64,000 bases of DNA from NCBI RefSeq assembly GCF_030622045.1, contig NZ_CP130886.1:7200001-7264000 (forward strand), in the 5' to 3' direction. A program made the position numbers and the translations under genes. The DNA comes from Planctellipticum variicoloris (lineage in GTDB: Bacteria > Planctomycetota > Planctomycetia > Planctomycetales > Planctomycetaceae). The notes under the pieces are model-generated. The model ran no database searches. It was not told the DNA's origin and was given only the letters and a program-made list of their open reading frames with translations. Positions 20,510 through 30,183 of this stretch are shown here, in pieces; the stretch's first letter is position 1, and each line of letters starts with the position of its first letter.

Positions 20510-22168
20510 GTGCACAGACTCGACGAGAGTTTGAACCAGTTGATCCAGCTCGGTCGGGGTCAGGGTTATCTGACGTTTTCGCAGGTCAACAATTACCTGC
20601 CGGACGAAGCGGTCAGTCCCGAGAAGCTGGATAATCTGCTGCTGGCGCTGGACGAAATCGGGATGGAGATCATTCCCGACGAGCGCGTCGCCAGGCACCA
20701 GGAACAGCTTGAGCTGAAGAAGGTCAAGGCCAAGCCGGTCCGTATTCGCGACCTGATTTCCGATGACAAGTCGAAGCGGATCGATGATCCCGTCCGCATG
20801 TATCTGACGCAGATGGGGGAAATCCCCCTCCTGACCCGCGAGCAGGAGATCTCTCTCGCCAAGAAGATCGAGATCACCCGCAAGCGGTTCCGCCGCCAGC
20901 TTCTCGAAAGCGATTACGCCCTCAAGACGTCGATCGACGTGCTGAACAAGGTTCACAACGGCGAGCTGCCGTTCGACCGGACGATCAAGGTGTCGGTGAC
21001 GGAGGGGCTGGAGAAGAACCAGATTCTCGGCCGGATGCCCCACAACCTGAAGACCCTCGAACAGCTCCGCGCCAAGTCGATTGCCGCGTTCGAGAAGAAG
21101 GTCTCGCCGGACAGCACCGCCGACGATCGCAAGTCCGCCGACGACGAGCTCAAGAACCACCGTCGCAAGATGGTGACGCTGCTGGAAGAGCTGAGCCTCC
21201 GGACGCAGCGCCTGCAGCCGGTCATGAAGCGGATGGAGCAGATCTCCCGCCGGATGTGCGATCTGCAGAAGCAGATCGAAGGGCTCAAGAGTCTGCGGTC
21301 GGCCCGCGAAGAGCGCGCCAACCTGCAGAAAGAGCTTCACGACCTGCAGATGATGACGCTGGAAACGCCCGAAAGCCTCCAGAAGCGGATGGAGTCGATC
21401 TACGAGCGGTTCGCGGCGTACGAACAGGCGATGCGGGATCTGTCGGGCGGCAACCTGCGGCTGGTCGTCTCGATCGCCAAGAAGTACCGCAATCGCGGCC
21501 TGAGCTTCCTGGACCTGATCCAGGAAGGCAATACGGGGCTGATGCGGGCGGTCGACAAGTACGAATACCGCCGCGGCTACAAGTTCTCGACGTATGCGAC
21601 GTGGTGGATTCGTCAGGCGATCACGCGGGCCATCGCCGACCAGGCCCGGACGATCCGCATCCCGGTCCACATGATCGAGACGATGTCCAAGCTTCGCAAA
21701 GTCAGCAAGCGGCTGCTGCAGGAGAAGGGCCGGGAGCCCACCATTGAGGAAACCGCGGAAGCCGCGGGCGTTTCGCTGGAGGAAACCCGCCGGGTGATGA
21801 AGATCTCCCGCCATCCGATCAGCCTCGATCGTCCGGTCGGCGAGAGCGAAGACAGCTACTTCGGCGACTTCATCGAAGACGACGCCACCGAAAGCCCGGT
21901 CAACGCCGCCACGCAGGAGATGCTGAAGGACAAGATTGAATCCGTCCTGAAGACGCTGACGTATCGCGAGCGGGAGATCATCAAGCTCCGCTACGGTCTG
22001 GGCGACGGTTACACCTACACCCTGGAAGAAGTCGGTCGGATCTTCAAGGTGACCCGCGAACGCGTTCGCCAGATCGAGGCGAAGGCGGTCCGCAAGCTCC
22101 AGCATCCCGTCCGCAGCAAGCAGCTCAAGGGTTTCCTGGATCAGCTCGCCGCGGTCGTCGCGAAGTAA
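20510..22168 (+). CDS. rpoD: Primary RNA polymerase sigma factor (sigma-70/SigA)
   Basis: 552 residues from GTG at 20510, chosen because GGGAGGAG lies about five bases upstream. A 48-residue in-frame extension starting inside dnaG is not family-like. Region 1.1 opens the protein ([27 protein letters not shown]). Region 1.2 reads [30 protein letters not shown]. Region 2 includes the core-binding and -10 motifs ([42 protein letters not shown]). Region 4 ends with the -35-binding helix-turn-helix ([28 protein letters not shown]). A charged non-conserved region lies between 1.2 and 2. This is the housekeeping sigma factor. A GC-rich hairpin follows the stop. Confidence 0.97.
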   Translation: MHRLDESLNQLIQLGRGQGYLTFSQVNNYLPDEAVSPEKLDNLLLALDEIGMEIIPDERVARHQEQLELKKVKAKPVRIRDLISDDKSKRIDDPVRMYLTQMGEIPLLTREQEISLAKKIEITRKRFRRQLLESDYALKTSIDVLNKVHNGELPFDRTIKVSVTEGLEKNQILGRMPHNLKTLEQLRAKSIAAFEKKVSPDSTADDRKSADDELKNHRRKMVTLLEELSLRTQRLQPVMKRMEQISRRMCDLQKQIEGLKSLRSAREERANLQKELHDLQMMTLETPESLQKRMESIYERFAAYEQAMRDLSGGNLRLVVSIAKKYRNRGLSFLDLIQEGNTGLMRAVDKYEYRRGYKFSTYATWWIRQAITRAIADQARTIRIPVHMIETMSKLRKVSKRLLQEKGREPTIEETAEAAGVSLEETRRVMKISRHPISLDRPVGESEDSYFGDFIEDDATESPVNAATQEMLKDKIESVLKTLTYREREIIKLRYGLGDGYTYTLEEVGRIFKVTRERVRQIEAKAVRKLQHPVRSKQLKGFLDQLAAVVAK

Positions 22169-22196
22169 CTCGCAGTCAGTCTCTGCACCACGCTTT

Positions 22197-22228
22197 GACA
22201 GCCCGGACGGTCACTCGTTCGGGCTGTC
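22197..22228 (+). terminator. Intrinsic terminator after rpoD
   Basis: GACAGCCCG (22197-22205) and CGGGCTGTC (22220-22228) form a perfect 9-bp stem with a 14-base loop, 29 bases after the rpoD stop. GGCGTTTTG follows, giving a short T-run. Confidence 0.65.
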
Positions 22229-22235
22229 GGCGTTT

Positions 22236-22450
22236 TGAGGCGGGCTTCGGGATTCGGGTATCGGGCTTCGCAGATAAGGCGAAGAAGCGAGGAGTGGCGC
22301 GTGGTCGGTGGTGAGTGAGAAGGGGGCGAGATGCTGACATTGCCAGCGATACAAGCTCTTCCTTTCGACATTCCGCCATTGTGAATTCCGCCGTTGTGAT
22401 TCGTTGAGGCAGCGAATAGGGAATAGCCAGTCGCGAATAGCAGGAGAAGA
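22236..22450. repeat. Composite intergenic repeat, copy B (reverse orientation), plus a second repeat block
   Basis: This 424-base gap between rpoD and the phosphatase gene has no gene. 22237-22401 reads, on the minus strand, as the same ordered blocks as copy A near 10.9-11.1 kb, including an exact 22-mer at 22356-22377. From 22405 to 22450 lies a block (GCGAATAGGGAATAGCCAG) that recurs in reverse near 36.84-36.88 kb (GGCTATTCGCTATTCCC). Confidence 0.85.
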
Positions 22451-22592
22451 GGGTTGATCACTGCTCGCCGGCTTCTGGCTCTCGACCGGCCTGCCGATTG
22501 CGGACTTTCCGTCGGTCCCCTACCATCATGGGTGCCTGCACCGGACGGCTGACGCCCTCTGTGCGAGTCAAATTCCTGAGGATGCTCGATCT

Positions 22593-24350
22593 GTGGCGAA
22601 TCTCCAGGTCATCAGCGGCGGGCCGGCGGGCGTCTGGGAACTGCGCGGGGAGCGGACCATTCTGGGCCGCCATTCCGGGTGCGAGATCGTCCTCGACGAC
22701 GGCGCCATCAGCCGCCGCCATGCGCAGATTCTCGAAAGTCACGGCAATTACTTCCTCGAAGATCTCCGCAGCCGGAACGGAACCGAGCTGAACGGCCAGC
22801 CGGTTCGCGGGCGAACCGAACTGCGCGACGGCGACGAGATTCAGATCTGCGACTTCCGGCTGCGTTTTGACGTTCACGGCAAACGCGCCGCCCGTTCGCG
22901 AGCCTCCGGCCGCAACGCCACGGCCGTTCGCGATCCGGGAACTACCGGCAACCGACCGGTGGTCCGCCTGGCGGAACGGGAGCCGGTCCCCGAAGACCAC
23001 GGCTCTTCGATTCTTTCGACCTTTGAAGCGGGGGGCGAACGGAGCGAAGCCCGGCTGAGCGTCCGCCCGGAGACAAAGCTGCGGGCGATTCTGGAGATCA
23101 GTCGCCAACTTGGCTCGGTGCTCGAACTGGATGACGTCCTGCCGGTTCTGCTGAAGACGCTGCTCAAACTCTTCCCGCAGGCCGACAGCGGGTTTGTGCT
23201 GCTCCGCAGCGCCGAGTCCGACGAGCTCGAACAGCGGGCCTCAATCGCCCGCTACGAGGGGGATGACGAGGTTGTTCCCGTCAGTCGGACCATCGTCCGC
23301 GAAGCGATTCAGACCGGCCGGGCGATTCTCAGCGCCGATGCCCGCGACGACGAGCGGTTCGCGGCCAGCCAGAGCATCGCTTCGCTCCGGATCCGCACGG
23401 TCATGTGCGCTCCGCTGCTGGACGCGAACTCTGCGGCGATCGGCGTCATCCAGCTCAGCTCACGCGATCTGGGGCGGGCATTTACCGCGGAAGACCTGGA
23501 TCTGCTCGCCAGCGTGAGCTGGCAGGCGGCCCTGGCCGTCGAGAACGCCCGCCTTCACGAAGATCTGCTCAAGCAGCGCGACCTCGATCGTGATCTGGAG
23601 TTCGCCACCCAGGTGCAGCTCGGATTTCTGCCCCATCAGCCCCCGGCTTTGCCGGGTTACGAGTTCGCCGACTACTACGAACCCGCCAATCGCGTGGGGG
23701 GCGACTACTTCGACTATGTTCAACTTCCGGACGGACGCGTCGCGGTCGCGGTCGGCGATGTCGCGGGGAAGGGCGTACCCGCCGCTCTCCTCATGGCCCG
23801 TCTGCACGCAGCCGGACGCTATCACCTGCTCAGCGCCTCCAGCGCCGCCTCCGCTCTGACGAATCTGAACGCTGAGATCGCCTCCAGCGGACTGGGCTAC
23901 CGCTTCATCACACTGGCGCTGGCGATTGTCGATGCCGAACGTCACGAGGTCACACTGGCGAACGCCGGTCATCTGCCGCCAGTGTTTCGCCACGTTGACG
24001 GGTCCATCGAGCAGCCGGGGATCAAGGAATCCGGCATGCCGCTGGGCATCCTGCCGGATCAGCAGTTCCAGGAAATCCGGCTGTCGCTCGACGCCGGAGA
24101 CACGCTCGTCTTCTACACCGACGGCGTAACGGAAGCGATGGACGCAGAGAACCGCATCTACGGCCGGGTGCGTCTAGGAGAGACTGTCGGTCTTGGCCCG
24201 CCGCGCGTGACCGATCTCGTCCCGGCGATCGTCGAGGACGTCGAGGCTTTCGGCGGGGCTCATCAGCAGCGTGACGACCTGTGCATCGTCGCCATTCGCC
24301 GAGTCCTCCCGGGGGAGCCAGTCTCGCAGCCGCGCGCCGCTGCACGCTGA
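22593..24350 (+). CDS. FHA-GAF-PP2C (SpoIIE-type) protein phosphatase
   Basis: 585 residues, GTG start. The N-terminal FHA domain (residues 1-95) keeps the phosphothreonine-binding residues: Gly25-Arg26, Ser40-Arg41-Arg42-His43 and Arg61-Asn62-Gly63. A GAF domain follows at about 165-320 (LRAILEISRQLGSVLELDDVLPVLL, VMCAPLLDANSAAIGVIQL). The C-terminus (about 340-575) is a SpoIIE-type PP2C with metal-site motifs GGDYFDYVQLPDG, GDVAGKGVPAALLMA and LVFYTDGVTEAMD. It probably dephosphorylates Ser/Thr in a partner-switching or kinase pathway, with FHA docking to a phosphoprotein and GAF sensing a ligand. It lies in the same window as a Hanks kinase but not beside it. Confidence 0.93.
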   Translation: MANLQVISGGPAGVWELRGERTILGRHSGCEIVLDDGAISRRHAQILESHGNYFLEDLRSRNGTELNGQPVRGRTELRDGDEIQICDFRLRFDVHGKRAARSRASGRNATAVRDPGTTGNRPVVRLAEREPVPEDHGSSILSTFEAGGERSEARLSVRPETKLRAILEISRQLGSVLELDDVLPVLLKTLLKLFPQADSGFVLLRSAESDELEQRASIARYEGDDEVVPVSRTIVREAIQTGRAILSADARDDERFAASQSIASLRIRTVMCAPLLDANSAAIGVIQLSSRDLGRAFTAEDLDLLASVSWQAALAVENARLHEDLLKQRDLDRDLEFATQVQLGFLPHQPPALPGYEFADYYEPANRVGGDYFDYVQLPDGRVAVAVGDVAGKGVPAALLMARLHAAGRYHLLSASSAASALTNLNAEIASSGLGYRFITLALAIVDAERHEVTLANAGHLPPVFRHVDGSIEQPGIKESGMPLGILPDQQFQEIRLSLDAGDTLVFYTDGVTEAMDAENRIYGRVRLGETVGLGPPRVTDLVPAIVEDVEAFGGAHQQRDDLCIVAIRRVLPGEPVSQPRAAAR

Positions 24351-24392
24351 TGACGAAGGACTCCGCTCGCCGCGAGTGTGCTGAAGTCCCGG

Positions 24393-25634
24393 CTACGCGA
24401 GGTCGTTGAGCAGTTGAATCATGTCGAAAAACGGGGCGTACACGATCACTGCCAGCAGGCCGAAAAAGAACGCAATCGATAACAGCACAAAGGGCTGCAG
24501 CACCATGGCGAGCTTCGACGCCTGAAGCTGGACCCGCGCTGCAAAAATCTCCCCCGTGGCGCGAAGCATGCCGGCCAGTTCGTCGGGACGGTCGATCCAC
24601 CGCATCAAGGGGATCAGATCTTCCGGTACGAAGACCGACGTCCGGGCGACGTCGGTGGCCGACTTGCCGGCTTCAATCCCCGCAGCCAGCGCTTCCGACC
24701 CGGCCTCAACCGGCGGACAGTCGACCGCGGCGCCCGCCACCCGCAGTGCCCGCGGCAGCGGCAGGCGGCACTCGATCAGCAACGCGCACAGATGGCAGAA
24801 CTGGCAGAGCCGGGCGTAGCGGAACAACGGACCGATCAAGGGAATCGAGTAGTCCACGAAGCCCCAGAATTTGCGTCCGCCGAACAGTCGACTCGCCCCG
24901 AAAACCGCCAGCGCCGTGAGCAGAATGCCTCCGGCGAGCGGCGAGAAAAGCAGCCGCAGCCCGGCCAGCACCCGCAAGCCCAGCCCGCCAATCGGCTTGG
25001 CCGCGGTCTGGACGGTGCTGGGGGTCATGCCAAAGGTGTTCTGCAGCCCGCTCATTTCGTAATAGGCCGATTCCAGTCCTGGCCCGACGTACCACGCGAA
25101 GATCAGACTGACGCCGAGCGCGCCGAAGATCAGCACGCCCGGATACACGAGCGCCAGCCAGGCCATCCGCCGAACTTCGATCGTCTGCTGCAATCGCTGC
25201 AGGTACTCGCCCAGCACCAGCGGCAGCCGGTCTCCGCCAGCTCCCGCCGCCGCCAGTTCGCCGATGGCTGTCGGCAGCCCGGCCCGGTATTGCGGCAGCA
25301 GGTCCTCCAACGCTTCGCCCCCGGCGAGCCGGTCGCTTAAGGACCGGAGGGCGGCCCGCTGTCGACGGTTCGGCAGTTCGTCGCTGAGCATCCGCAAGGC
25401 GGACGGCAGGGGCAGCCCCGCCGCGGTGGCCTCTTCGACCATGCCCAGCATGCCGACGAAGTCCGACTCGCCCAGCGCGACCGGCGATGCCGCGTCTTCC
25501 TCCGCGAGAACTTCGAGGTCGGACAATCCGCTTTCGATCAGTGTCAGCCGGGCGGCCGCCGGGGAGTCCGCCTCGCAGACACCTTCCACGGCGTCGCCGG
25601 AGAGATTGAAGCCGCGATAGCGAAATTGCGTCAT
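24393..25634 (-). CDS. Type II secretion/type IV pilus inner-membrane protein, GspF family (second copy)
   Basis: 413 residues. It begins with the small N-terminal swap domain of GspF/PilC (YRGFNLSGDAVEGVCEADSPAAARLTLIESGL). Two T2SSF helical domains follow, each ahead of membrane segments (RRMAWLALVYPGVLIFGALGVSLIFAWYV; C-terminal LAMVLQPFVLLSIAFFFGLLAVIVYAPFF). GspF proteins couple the assembly ATPase to pilin or pseudopilin polymerisation. Nine bases separate it from the other GspF gene upstream, and gspE precedes both, so the three form one operon. It is convergent with the PP2C gene. Confidence 0.88.
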   Translation of the reverse strand: MTQFRYRGFNLSGDAVEGVCEADSPAAARLTLIESGLSDLEVLAEEDAASPVALGESDFVGMLGMVEEATAAGLPLPSALRMLSDELPNRRQRAALRSLSDRLAGGEALEDLLPQYRAGLPTAIGELAAAGAGGDRLPLVLGEYLQRLQQTIEVRRMAWLALVYPGVLIFGALGVSLIFAWYVGPGLESAYYEMSGLQNTFGMTPSTVQTAAKPIGGLGLRVLAGLRLLFSPLAGGILLTALAVFGASRLFGGRKFWGFVDYSIPLIGPLFRYARLCQFCHLCALLIECRLPLPRALRVAGAAVDCPPVEAGSEALAAGIEAGKSATDVARTSVFVPEDLIPLMRWIDRPDELAGMLRATGEIFAARVQLQASKLAMVLQPFVLLSIAFFFGLLAVIVYAPFFDMIQLLNDLA

Positions 25635-25643
25635 GGCGACTTT

Positions 25644-26729
25644 CTAAGAAACCGGTTCATCGACCAGATGATTGAGCAGATCGACCACGGGGAGTCCGAA
25701 TGCCAGGCAATAGGTCAGGACGGCCAGCCCCGCCAGAATCGCGACGAACACCGGGGCCGCCAGTGTCGTCAGCAGCAAAGCCCGGCGCTCGGCGCGCTTG
25801 CGATAGACGCCCGCCACACGCCGGCACGTCGTTCCCGGCTCTGGGAGCGACAGTCCGGTTGTCATCGCCCAGCCCAGCAGCGCCGGCAGCCTCGAAACCG
25901 CATTCGCCCCGTCACGGGCAGACTGTCCCCGTTCGATCTCCTCTGCCAGCAACGGACCGGCGTATCGAATCCGTCGATCCGACGATGCCTGCGAGGCCAG
26001 TCTCAGCGCCCGCGGCAACGGAGCCTGATGCTCGACCAGCGTCGCCAGCAGTTCCAGAAACTCGGCGCGCGACAGGTTGGTGAAAATGCCGCCGATGCCG
26101 GGCGCCCAGATCAGGCCCGTCAGCAGGCGCAGTCCGTTCCCCGACGACAGCGGACCGGAGATTCCCGAGCTCCATTGACGTAAGCCGAAGACGACTCCCA
26201 CGAAGAGCAGCCCCATCGGAACCCCCGGAATCCACCAGGCCGCTGTCTCGTAAGCTGCGGTCAAGACTCGCTGAATCGCGGTGACCGGCAACCGGAAAGT
26301 CTCCCACATGTGCTGCAATCGCGGGACGCACGCCACGATCAGGAGGGAGCCCAGCCCATACGCCACGGCGACGACGCACGCCGGGTAGAGCAGGGTGACA
26401 AACAGCGTGCGACGGATCGTGTCGTACTCTTCGGTGTAGCGAACCACGGTTTCGAGGGCTTCGGGCAGTTTTCCGGAAGCGAGGCCCGCTTCAACAATCG
26501 CCACATAGACCGGCGACAGTCCGGGCTCCTCGGCCCGCAGCGAATCCACCAGCGACTCGCCGTTCGCCAGCCGGGCGGAGACTCGCTCCACCACGAGGCG
26601 CAGTCGCCGAGATGATCCCCGGCCCAATTGCACGAGTCCCGGTTCCAGCGGCACCCCTGCGCGAATCAGCGCCGCCAGCTCCTGGTTGAAGTTCACCAGA
26701 TCGATCAGCGTCAAGGAGTTCGCAGACAT
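25644..26729 (-). CDS. GspF-family inner-membrane protein (first copy, lacking the N-terminal domain)
   Basis: 361 residues. It has two T2SSF-type repeats: LVNFNQELAALIRAGVPLEPGL and later RAEFLELLATLVEHQAPLPRAL. Membrane segments are near RRTLFVTLLYPACVVAVAYGLGSLL and the C-terminal LLLTTLAAPVFVAILAGLAVLTYCLAF. Unlike its neighbour it starts directly in the first helical domain, without the usual N-terminal cap. Having two unequal GspF proteins suggests a heteromeric platform. It sits 97 bases after gspE and 9 bases before the second copy. No secretin, prepilin peptidase or pseudopilin gene is in the cluster. Confidence 0.85.
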   Translation of the reverse strand: MSANSLTLIDLVNFNQELAALIRAGVPLEPGLVQLGRGSSRRLRLVVERVSARLANGESLVDSLRAEEPGLSPVYVAIVEAGLASGKLPEALETVVRYTEEYDTIRRTLFVTLLYPACVVAVAYGLGSLLIVACVPRLQHMWETFRLPVTAIQRVLTAAYETAAWWIPGVPMGLLFVGVVFGLRQWSSGISGPLSSGNGLRLLTGLIWAPGIGGIFTNLSRAEFLELLATLVEHQAPLPRALRLASQASSDRRIRYAGPLLAEEIERGQSARDGANAVSRLPALLGWAMTTGLSLPEPGTTCRRVAGVYRKRAERRALLLTTLAAPVFVAILAGLAVLTYCLAFGLPVVDLLNHLVDEPVS

Positions 26730-26826
26730 CCGAATTCGTCCTCAGTGGCTGCTGGCGGTTCCGGAGCGAGAATTTTCAGGAGTCGCGACAGATAGCCGCA
26801 CAAACGCTTGAACGTGCTTCCATCGC

Positions 26827-28062
26827 TTATACTCGAAATCCCAGCACGCGGCGAATCTCGACCGCACTCGTCTGACCCCGCTCCAGGGCCTCCTTCGCCC
26901 GACTCGAAAACGCCAACATTCCCTCGGCGACGGCGCACTTCTGCAGTTCCACGGCGTCCGCTCCCGACAGGATGTGCGTTGCCAGCGCCGGCAACTGGTC
27001 CCGCAGCAGCTCGACCAGGAGCATCCGTCCCCGATATCCGCTGGTTCCGCAGGCCGGGCACCCGACGGCGACTCGACTGCGCGCGGCGGGAAGGCCCAGT
27101 TCGGCCGCCGCCGACTCGGACCAGACCGAACAGTCGCACAACCGCCGCACCAGCCGCTGGCAGACAATCGCCAACAGGGCCGCCCGCAGCAGGTAAGGTT
27201 CAATGCCCATGTCCCGCAGGCGGCTGATGGCCTCGGCGGCGCTTCCGGCATGAAACGTCGTCAGGACGAGGTGGCCTGTCAGCCCGGCCCGGAAGACTGT
27301 TTCCGCCGTTTCGGGATCGCGGATTTCGCCGACGAGAAGTACGTCGGGATCCTGCCGGAGCAGCGACTTCAGCCCGGTGGCATAGTCGAAGCCGTGAGCC
27401 GGCTGAATCGCCGACTGTACGACTCCCGGCAGGAGGGATTCTACGGGATCTTCCAGGGTGGCCAGGGCCTTGCTGTCGGCGAATCGCCGTTGCAGCTCGC
27501 GGAGACAGGCGTATGCCGTTGTGGTCTTTCCGCTTCCCGCCGGGCCGGCCAGGAGCAGTACGCCCGCGGTCTCGTGCAGCGCCTGCTCCAGGCCTTCAGC
27601 GACGTCGGCGGGCAGGCCCAGATCGCCGGGGAGCAAGTGCCGTCCCGAACCGGCGAACAACCGGACGACGGCTTTCTCGCCGAAAATGGTGGGAAACGTA
27701 CTCAGCCGCATCTCAACGCCCGCGGGTCCCTGTTTGATGCGGCCTTCCTGGGGAACGTCCACGCGATAGGTCAGCAGATCCGCGAGCACCTTCAGCCGGG
27801 CCACGACATTCGTTGCCAGTCGGGCAGGAAGTTCGGCGGCATGCTGCAGAACGCCGTCGACACGAAAGTTGATCCGGACCTGCTCGGGGCCGGGGATGAT
27901 GTGCACGTCGCTGGCGCGGACTTCGACCGCTTCGAGCAGCGTCTGCTCGACCGCCTGGGCGACAAACTGAGGATGGCGCTCGTCGAGGGTCTGCAGGCGC
28001 GCGGCCAGTCGGGAAAACACGGAGTGACTTTCCAGGAAACGAGTGTTGGGGCATTTCAGCAT
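26827..28062 (-). CDS. gspE: Type II secretion/type IV pilus assembly ATPase
   Basis: 411 residues from the ATG at 28062. It matches the GspE/PilB secretion ATPase family. Visible features are ASDVH (Asp box, residues 50-54), Walker A GPAGSGKT (173-180), Walker [17 protein letters not shown], and His box [21 protein letters not shown]-terminal zinc-type region has CDC and CPAC about 30 residues apart. The N-terminal domain that docks to GspL is short. The ATPase powers pseudopilus or pilus assembly at the inner membrane. It is first in an operon with two GspF genes and divergent from hisF. An upstream in-frame extension over the hisF promoter region was rejected. Confidence 0.93.
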   Translation of the reverse strand: MLKCPNTRFLESHSVFSRLAARLQTLDERHPQFVAQAVEQTLLEAVEVRASDVHIIPGPEQVRINFRVDGVLQHAAELPARLATNVVARLKVLADLLTYRVDVPQEGRIKQGPAGVEMRLSTFPTIFGEKAVVRLFAGSGRHLLPGDLGLPADVAEGLEQALHETAGVLLLAGPAGSGKTTTAYACLRELQRRFADSKALATLEDPVESLLPGVVQSAIQPAHGFDYATGLKSLLRQDPDVLLVGEIRDPETAETVFRAGLTGHLVLTTFHAGSAAEAISRLRDMGIEPYLLRAALLAIVCQRLVRRLCDCSVWSESAAAELGLPAARSRVAVGCPACGTSGYRGRMLLVELLRDQLPALATHILSGADAVELQKCAVAEGMLAFSSRAKEALERGQTSAVEIRRVLGFRV

Positions 28063-28162
28063 AGCGTCGCGGCGTCGCTGGCACCGTCGTCTGTCGTCGG
28101 ACTGGCGAAATTCCGTTAGGATAAGGCCGGGAAAAGTCTCTACTGTTGAAAGCCTGCCCGCC

Positions 28163-28948
28163 ATGCTCGCCAAACGGATCATTCCCTGCCTCGACGTTCA
28201 CGCCGGTCGCGTGGTCAAAGGGGTGAATTTCCTGAATCTTCGCGACGCCGGCGATCCGGTCGAAGTCGCCGCCCAGTATGAAGAAGACGGGGCCGACGAG
28301 CTCGTCTTTCTGGACATCACCGCCAGCCACGAAGAGCGGGCGATCATTCTGGACGTCGTCCGGCGAACCTCTGAAGTCTGCTTCATGCCGCTCACCGTCG
28401 GCGGGGGGATCCGAACGCTCGAAGACATCCGCACGTTGCTCAAGGCGGGCTGCGACAAGGTTTCCATCAATTCGGCGGCGGTCAAGGATCCCGAGTTCGT
28501 CCGGCAGGCCGCCCTCCGCTTTGGCAGTCAGTGCATTGTGGTCAACATCGACCCCAAACGGGTCCGGCGTGACGGCCGGGAAGTGTGGGAAGTCCACGTC
28601 AATGGCGGTCGGGTCCCGACCGGGCTGGAAGCCGTCGCCTGGGCGCAGGAAGTCGAGCGTCTCGGGGCCGGCGAAATCGTCCTGACGAGCATGGATGCCG
28701 ACGGCACCCAAGACGGCTATGACCTGCCGATGACACGGGCCGTGGCGGACGCGGTCAGTATTCCCGTGGTCGCCAGCGGCGGGGCCGGTTCGCCTGAGCA
28801 TCTCCGTGAGATTCTCACCGAAGGCCACGCCAGCGCGGCTCTGGCGGCCAGTATTTTTCACTACCGCACGCATCCGATCGACGTCACAAAACGGTATCTT
28901 GCCGAACACGGCGTACCAATCCGGTTTAACACATTGGCGGGCGCGTAG
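28163..28948 (+). CDS. hisF: Imidazole glycerol phosphate synthase cyclase subunit
   Basis: 261 residues, the usual HisF length. It is the cyclase half of the HisFH glutamine amidotransferase and makes imidazole glycerol phosphate and AICAR in histidine synthesis. The (beta/alpha)8 barrel signatures are [16 protein letters not shown] (catalytic Asp11), [28 protein letters not shown] (catalytic Asp130), [14 protein letters not shown] and [13 protein letters not shown]. No other his gene is adjacent, so the pathway is dispersed here. The TAG stop at 28946-28948 lies inside the left arm of a 23-base inverted repeat. Confidence 0.97.
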   Translation: MLAKRIIPCLDVHAGRVVKGVNFLNLRDAGDPVEVAAQYEEDGADELVFLDITASHEERAIILDVVRRTSEVCFMPLTVGGGIRTLEDIRTLLKAGCDKVSINSAAVKDPEFVRQAALRFGSQCIVVNIDPKRVRRDGREVWEVHVNGGRVPTGLEAVAWAQEVERLGAGEIVLTSMDADGTQDGYDLPMTRAVADAVSIPVVASGGAGSPEHLREILTEGHASAALAASIFHYRTHPIDVTKRYLAEHGVPIRFNTLAGA

Positions 28949-29014
28949 GGCAGGCTCCCGCCTGCCGAAATGTGGATTCCATGTCGTCATGCGGCAGGCC
29001 GGAGCCTGCCCTAC
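28945..29014. repeat. Inverted repeat overlapping the hisF stop
   Basis: Arms of 23 bases (28945-28967 and 28992-29014, starting GTAGGGCAGGCTCC) pair with one mismatch around 24 bases. The hisF stop codon is part of the left arm. A related element starts at the stop of the next gene (30030). Confidence 0.85.
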
Positions 29015-29032
29015 GTTCAGCAGGAATGGACC

Positions 29033-30031
29033 ATGCCGGGATTCAGTCGACGAGAAGCGCTGGCGGCAGCGGCCGCGGGAAGTTTCGCCAGTCTGGGGGG
29101 GCCGTTCGGACTGCCGCAGGCTCTCGCCCAGACGACCCCTGCCCAGGCTGGCGGCAGGCAATACGCGTTCAAGAAGTCGATTAACCTCTGGGCGTTTCCG
29201 TACCCGCAGCAGATGTCGCTGGAGAAATGCCTGCGCCTGGCGAAAGACGCCGGCTTCGATGGCATCGAGCTGAACTACGACCTCGACAGCGATCTCTCCC
29301 CCAAGTCTGGCACGCGCGAATTCGAGCAGATCCGCAAACTGGCCGACAAGATCGGCATCGCCATCAGCGGACTCTGTTCGTTCCTGTTCTGGCCTTATCC
29401 GCTGACGGCGAACGACCCGGCTCGCCGGGAACGGGGCCTCGAACTCGCCGGCAAGATGGCTCAGGCGGCTCACGATCTCGGGACGGAAAATCTCCTGGTT
29501 GTCCCCGGTGCGGTGCACATCCCCTGGCGGACCGACTACGACCCCGTCCCGAACGACGTCTGCCTCAAGCGGGCCAGAGAGGCCGTGGCGAAGTTGATCC
29601 CGCAGGCCGAGGCGCTGAAGGTGCATCTCAACATGGAGAATATCTTCTTCAACGGTTTCCTGATGACGCCGATGGAGATGGTCGAGTTCGTCGATGGATT
29701 CGGCAGCGAGTACGTCCACGTCCACTTCGACACGGGGAACATTATGGAGTACCAGTTCCCCGAGCACTGGATCCCGATTCTTGGCCAGCGGATCCGCAAC
29801 GTCCACCTGAAAGAATACTCCAAGAAGGGAACGGATCATTCTCTCGAAGCCTTCCGGCCGCTGCTCGACGGGACCACGAACTGGCCCGCGGTCCTGGAAG
29901 CCTTCGAAACCAGCGGATACCGCGGCTATCTGACGTTCGAGTATTTCCACCCCTACCAGCACTGGCCCGAAGCCTTGATCTATCAGACCTCCGACTCGCT
30001 GGATCGGATGCTCGGCAGGAAATCGGCGTAG
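29033..30031 (+). CDS. Tat-exported sugar phosphate isomerase/epimerase-like TIM-barrel protein
   Basis: 332 residues from the ATG at 29033. The N-terminus FSRREALAAAAAGSFASLGG, ending ALAQ, is a twin-arginine signal. The body is an AP-endonuclease-2-type TIM barrel: LRLAKDAGFDGIELNYD, NLLVVPGAVH, KVHLNMENIFFNG, EYVHVHFDTGNIM, RNVHLKEYS and GYRGYLTFEYFHPY. Conserved Glu and His metal ligands are visible in the NMEN, HFDTGN and HLKE strings. Such proteins isomerise or epimerise keto-sugars, and exported versions are numerous in planctomycetes. Substrate unknown. The stop codon again falls in a repeat element (GTAGGGCCGGC). Confidence 0.9.
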   Translation: MPGFSRREALAAAAAGSFASLGGPFGLPQALAQTTPAQAGGRQYAFKKSINLWAFPYPQQMSLEKCLRLAKDAGFDGIELNYDLDSDLSPKSGTREFEQIRKLADKIGIAISGLCSFLFWPYPLTANDPARRERGLELAGKMAQAAHDLGTENLLVVPGAVHIPWRTDYDPVPNDVCLKRAREAVAKLIPQAEALKVHLNMENIFFNGFLMTPMEMVEFVDGFGSEYVHVHFDTGNIMEYQFPEHWIPILGQRIRNVHLKEYSKKGTDHSLEAFRPLLDGTTNWPAVLEAFETSGYRGYLTFEYFHPYQHWPEALIYQTSDSLDRMLGRKSA

Positions 30032-30180
30032 GGCCGGCTGTGCCGGCCATAATGTGATTCCGCTGCCACAATACGCCCGGGGTGGCCGGCGGCTGTAGCG
30101 TCTTCGCGAAGCCCCGGTCTTCTACATCCAACAATTCTCCAGATCTTCGCAAGACGGCCGGCTGGGCCGGCCCGACAAGA
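30029..30180. repeat. Repeat-rich spacer beginning at the isomerase stop codon
   Basis: It starts CGTAGGGCCGGCTGTGCCGG and continues AATGTGATTCC. This is the pattern of the element after hisF (GTAGGGC, G/C-rich turn, AATGTGGATTCC) with changed arm sequence. A second GC-rich palindrome (GGCCGGCTGGGCCGGCC, about 30157-30173) closes the region just before the globin gene. Confidence 0.65.
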
Positions 30181-30183
30181 CTT

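Noticed and set aside
19952-22105. Long open frame antisense to rpoD and the end of dnaG
   Set aside because: Shadow of two strongly conserved genes; its translation has no recognisable domain.
22141-22461. Open frame across the rpoD terminator and composite repeat
   Set aside because: It is translated repeat; a similar phrase-like peptide arises from copy A, so it marks the repeat rather than a gene.
27713-29962. Long minus-strand open frame across gspE, hisF and the isomerase gene
   Set aside because: It overlaps three confident genes, including hisF, on the opposite strand.
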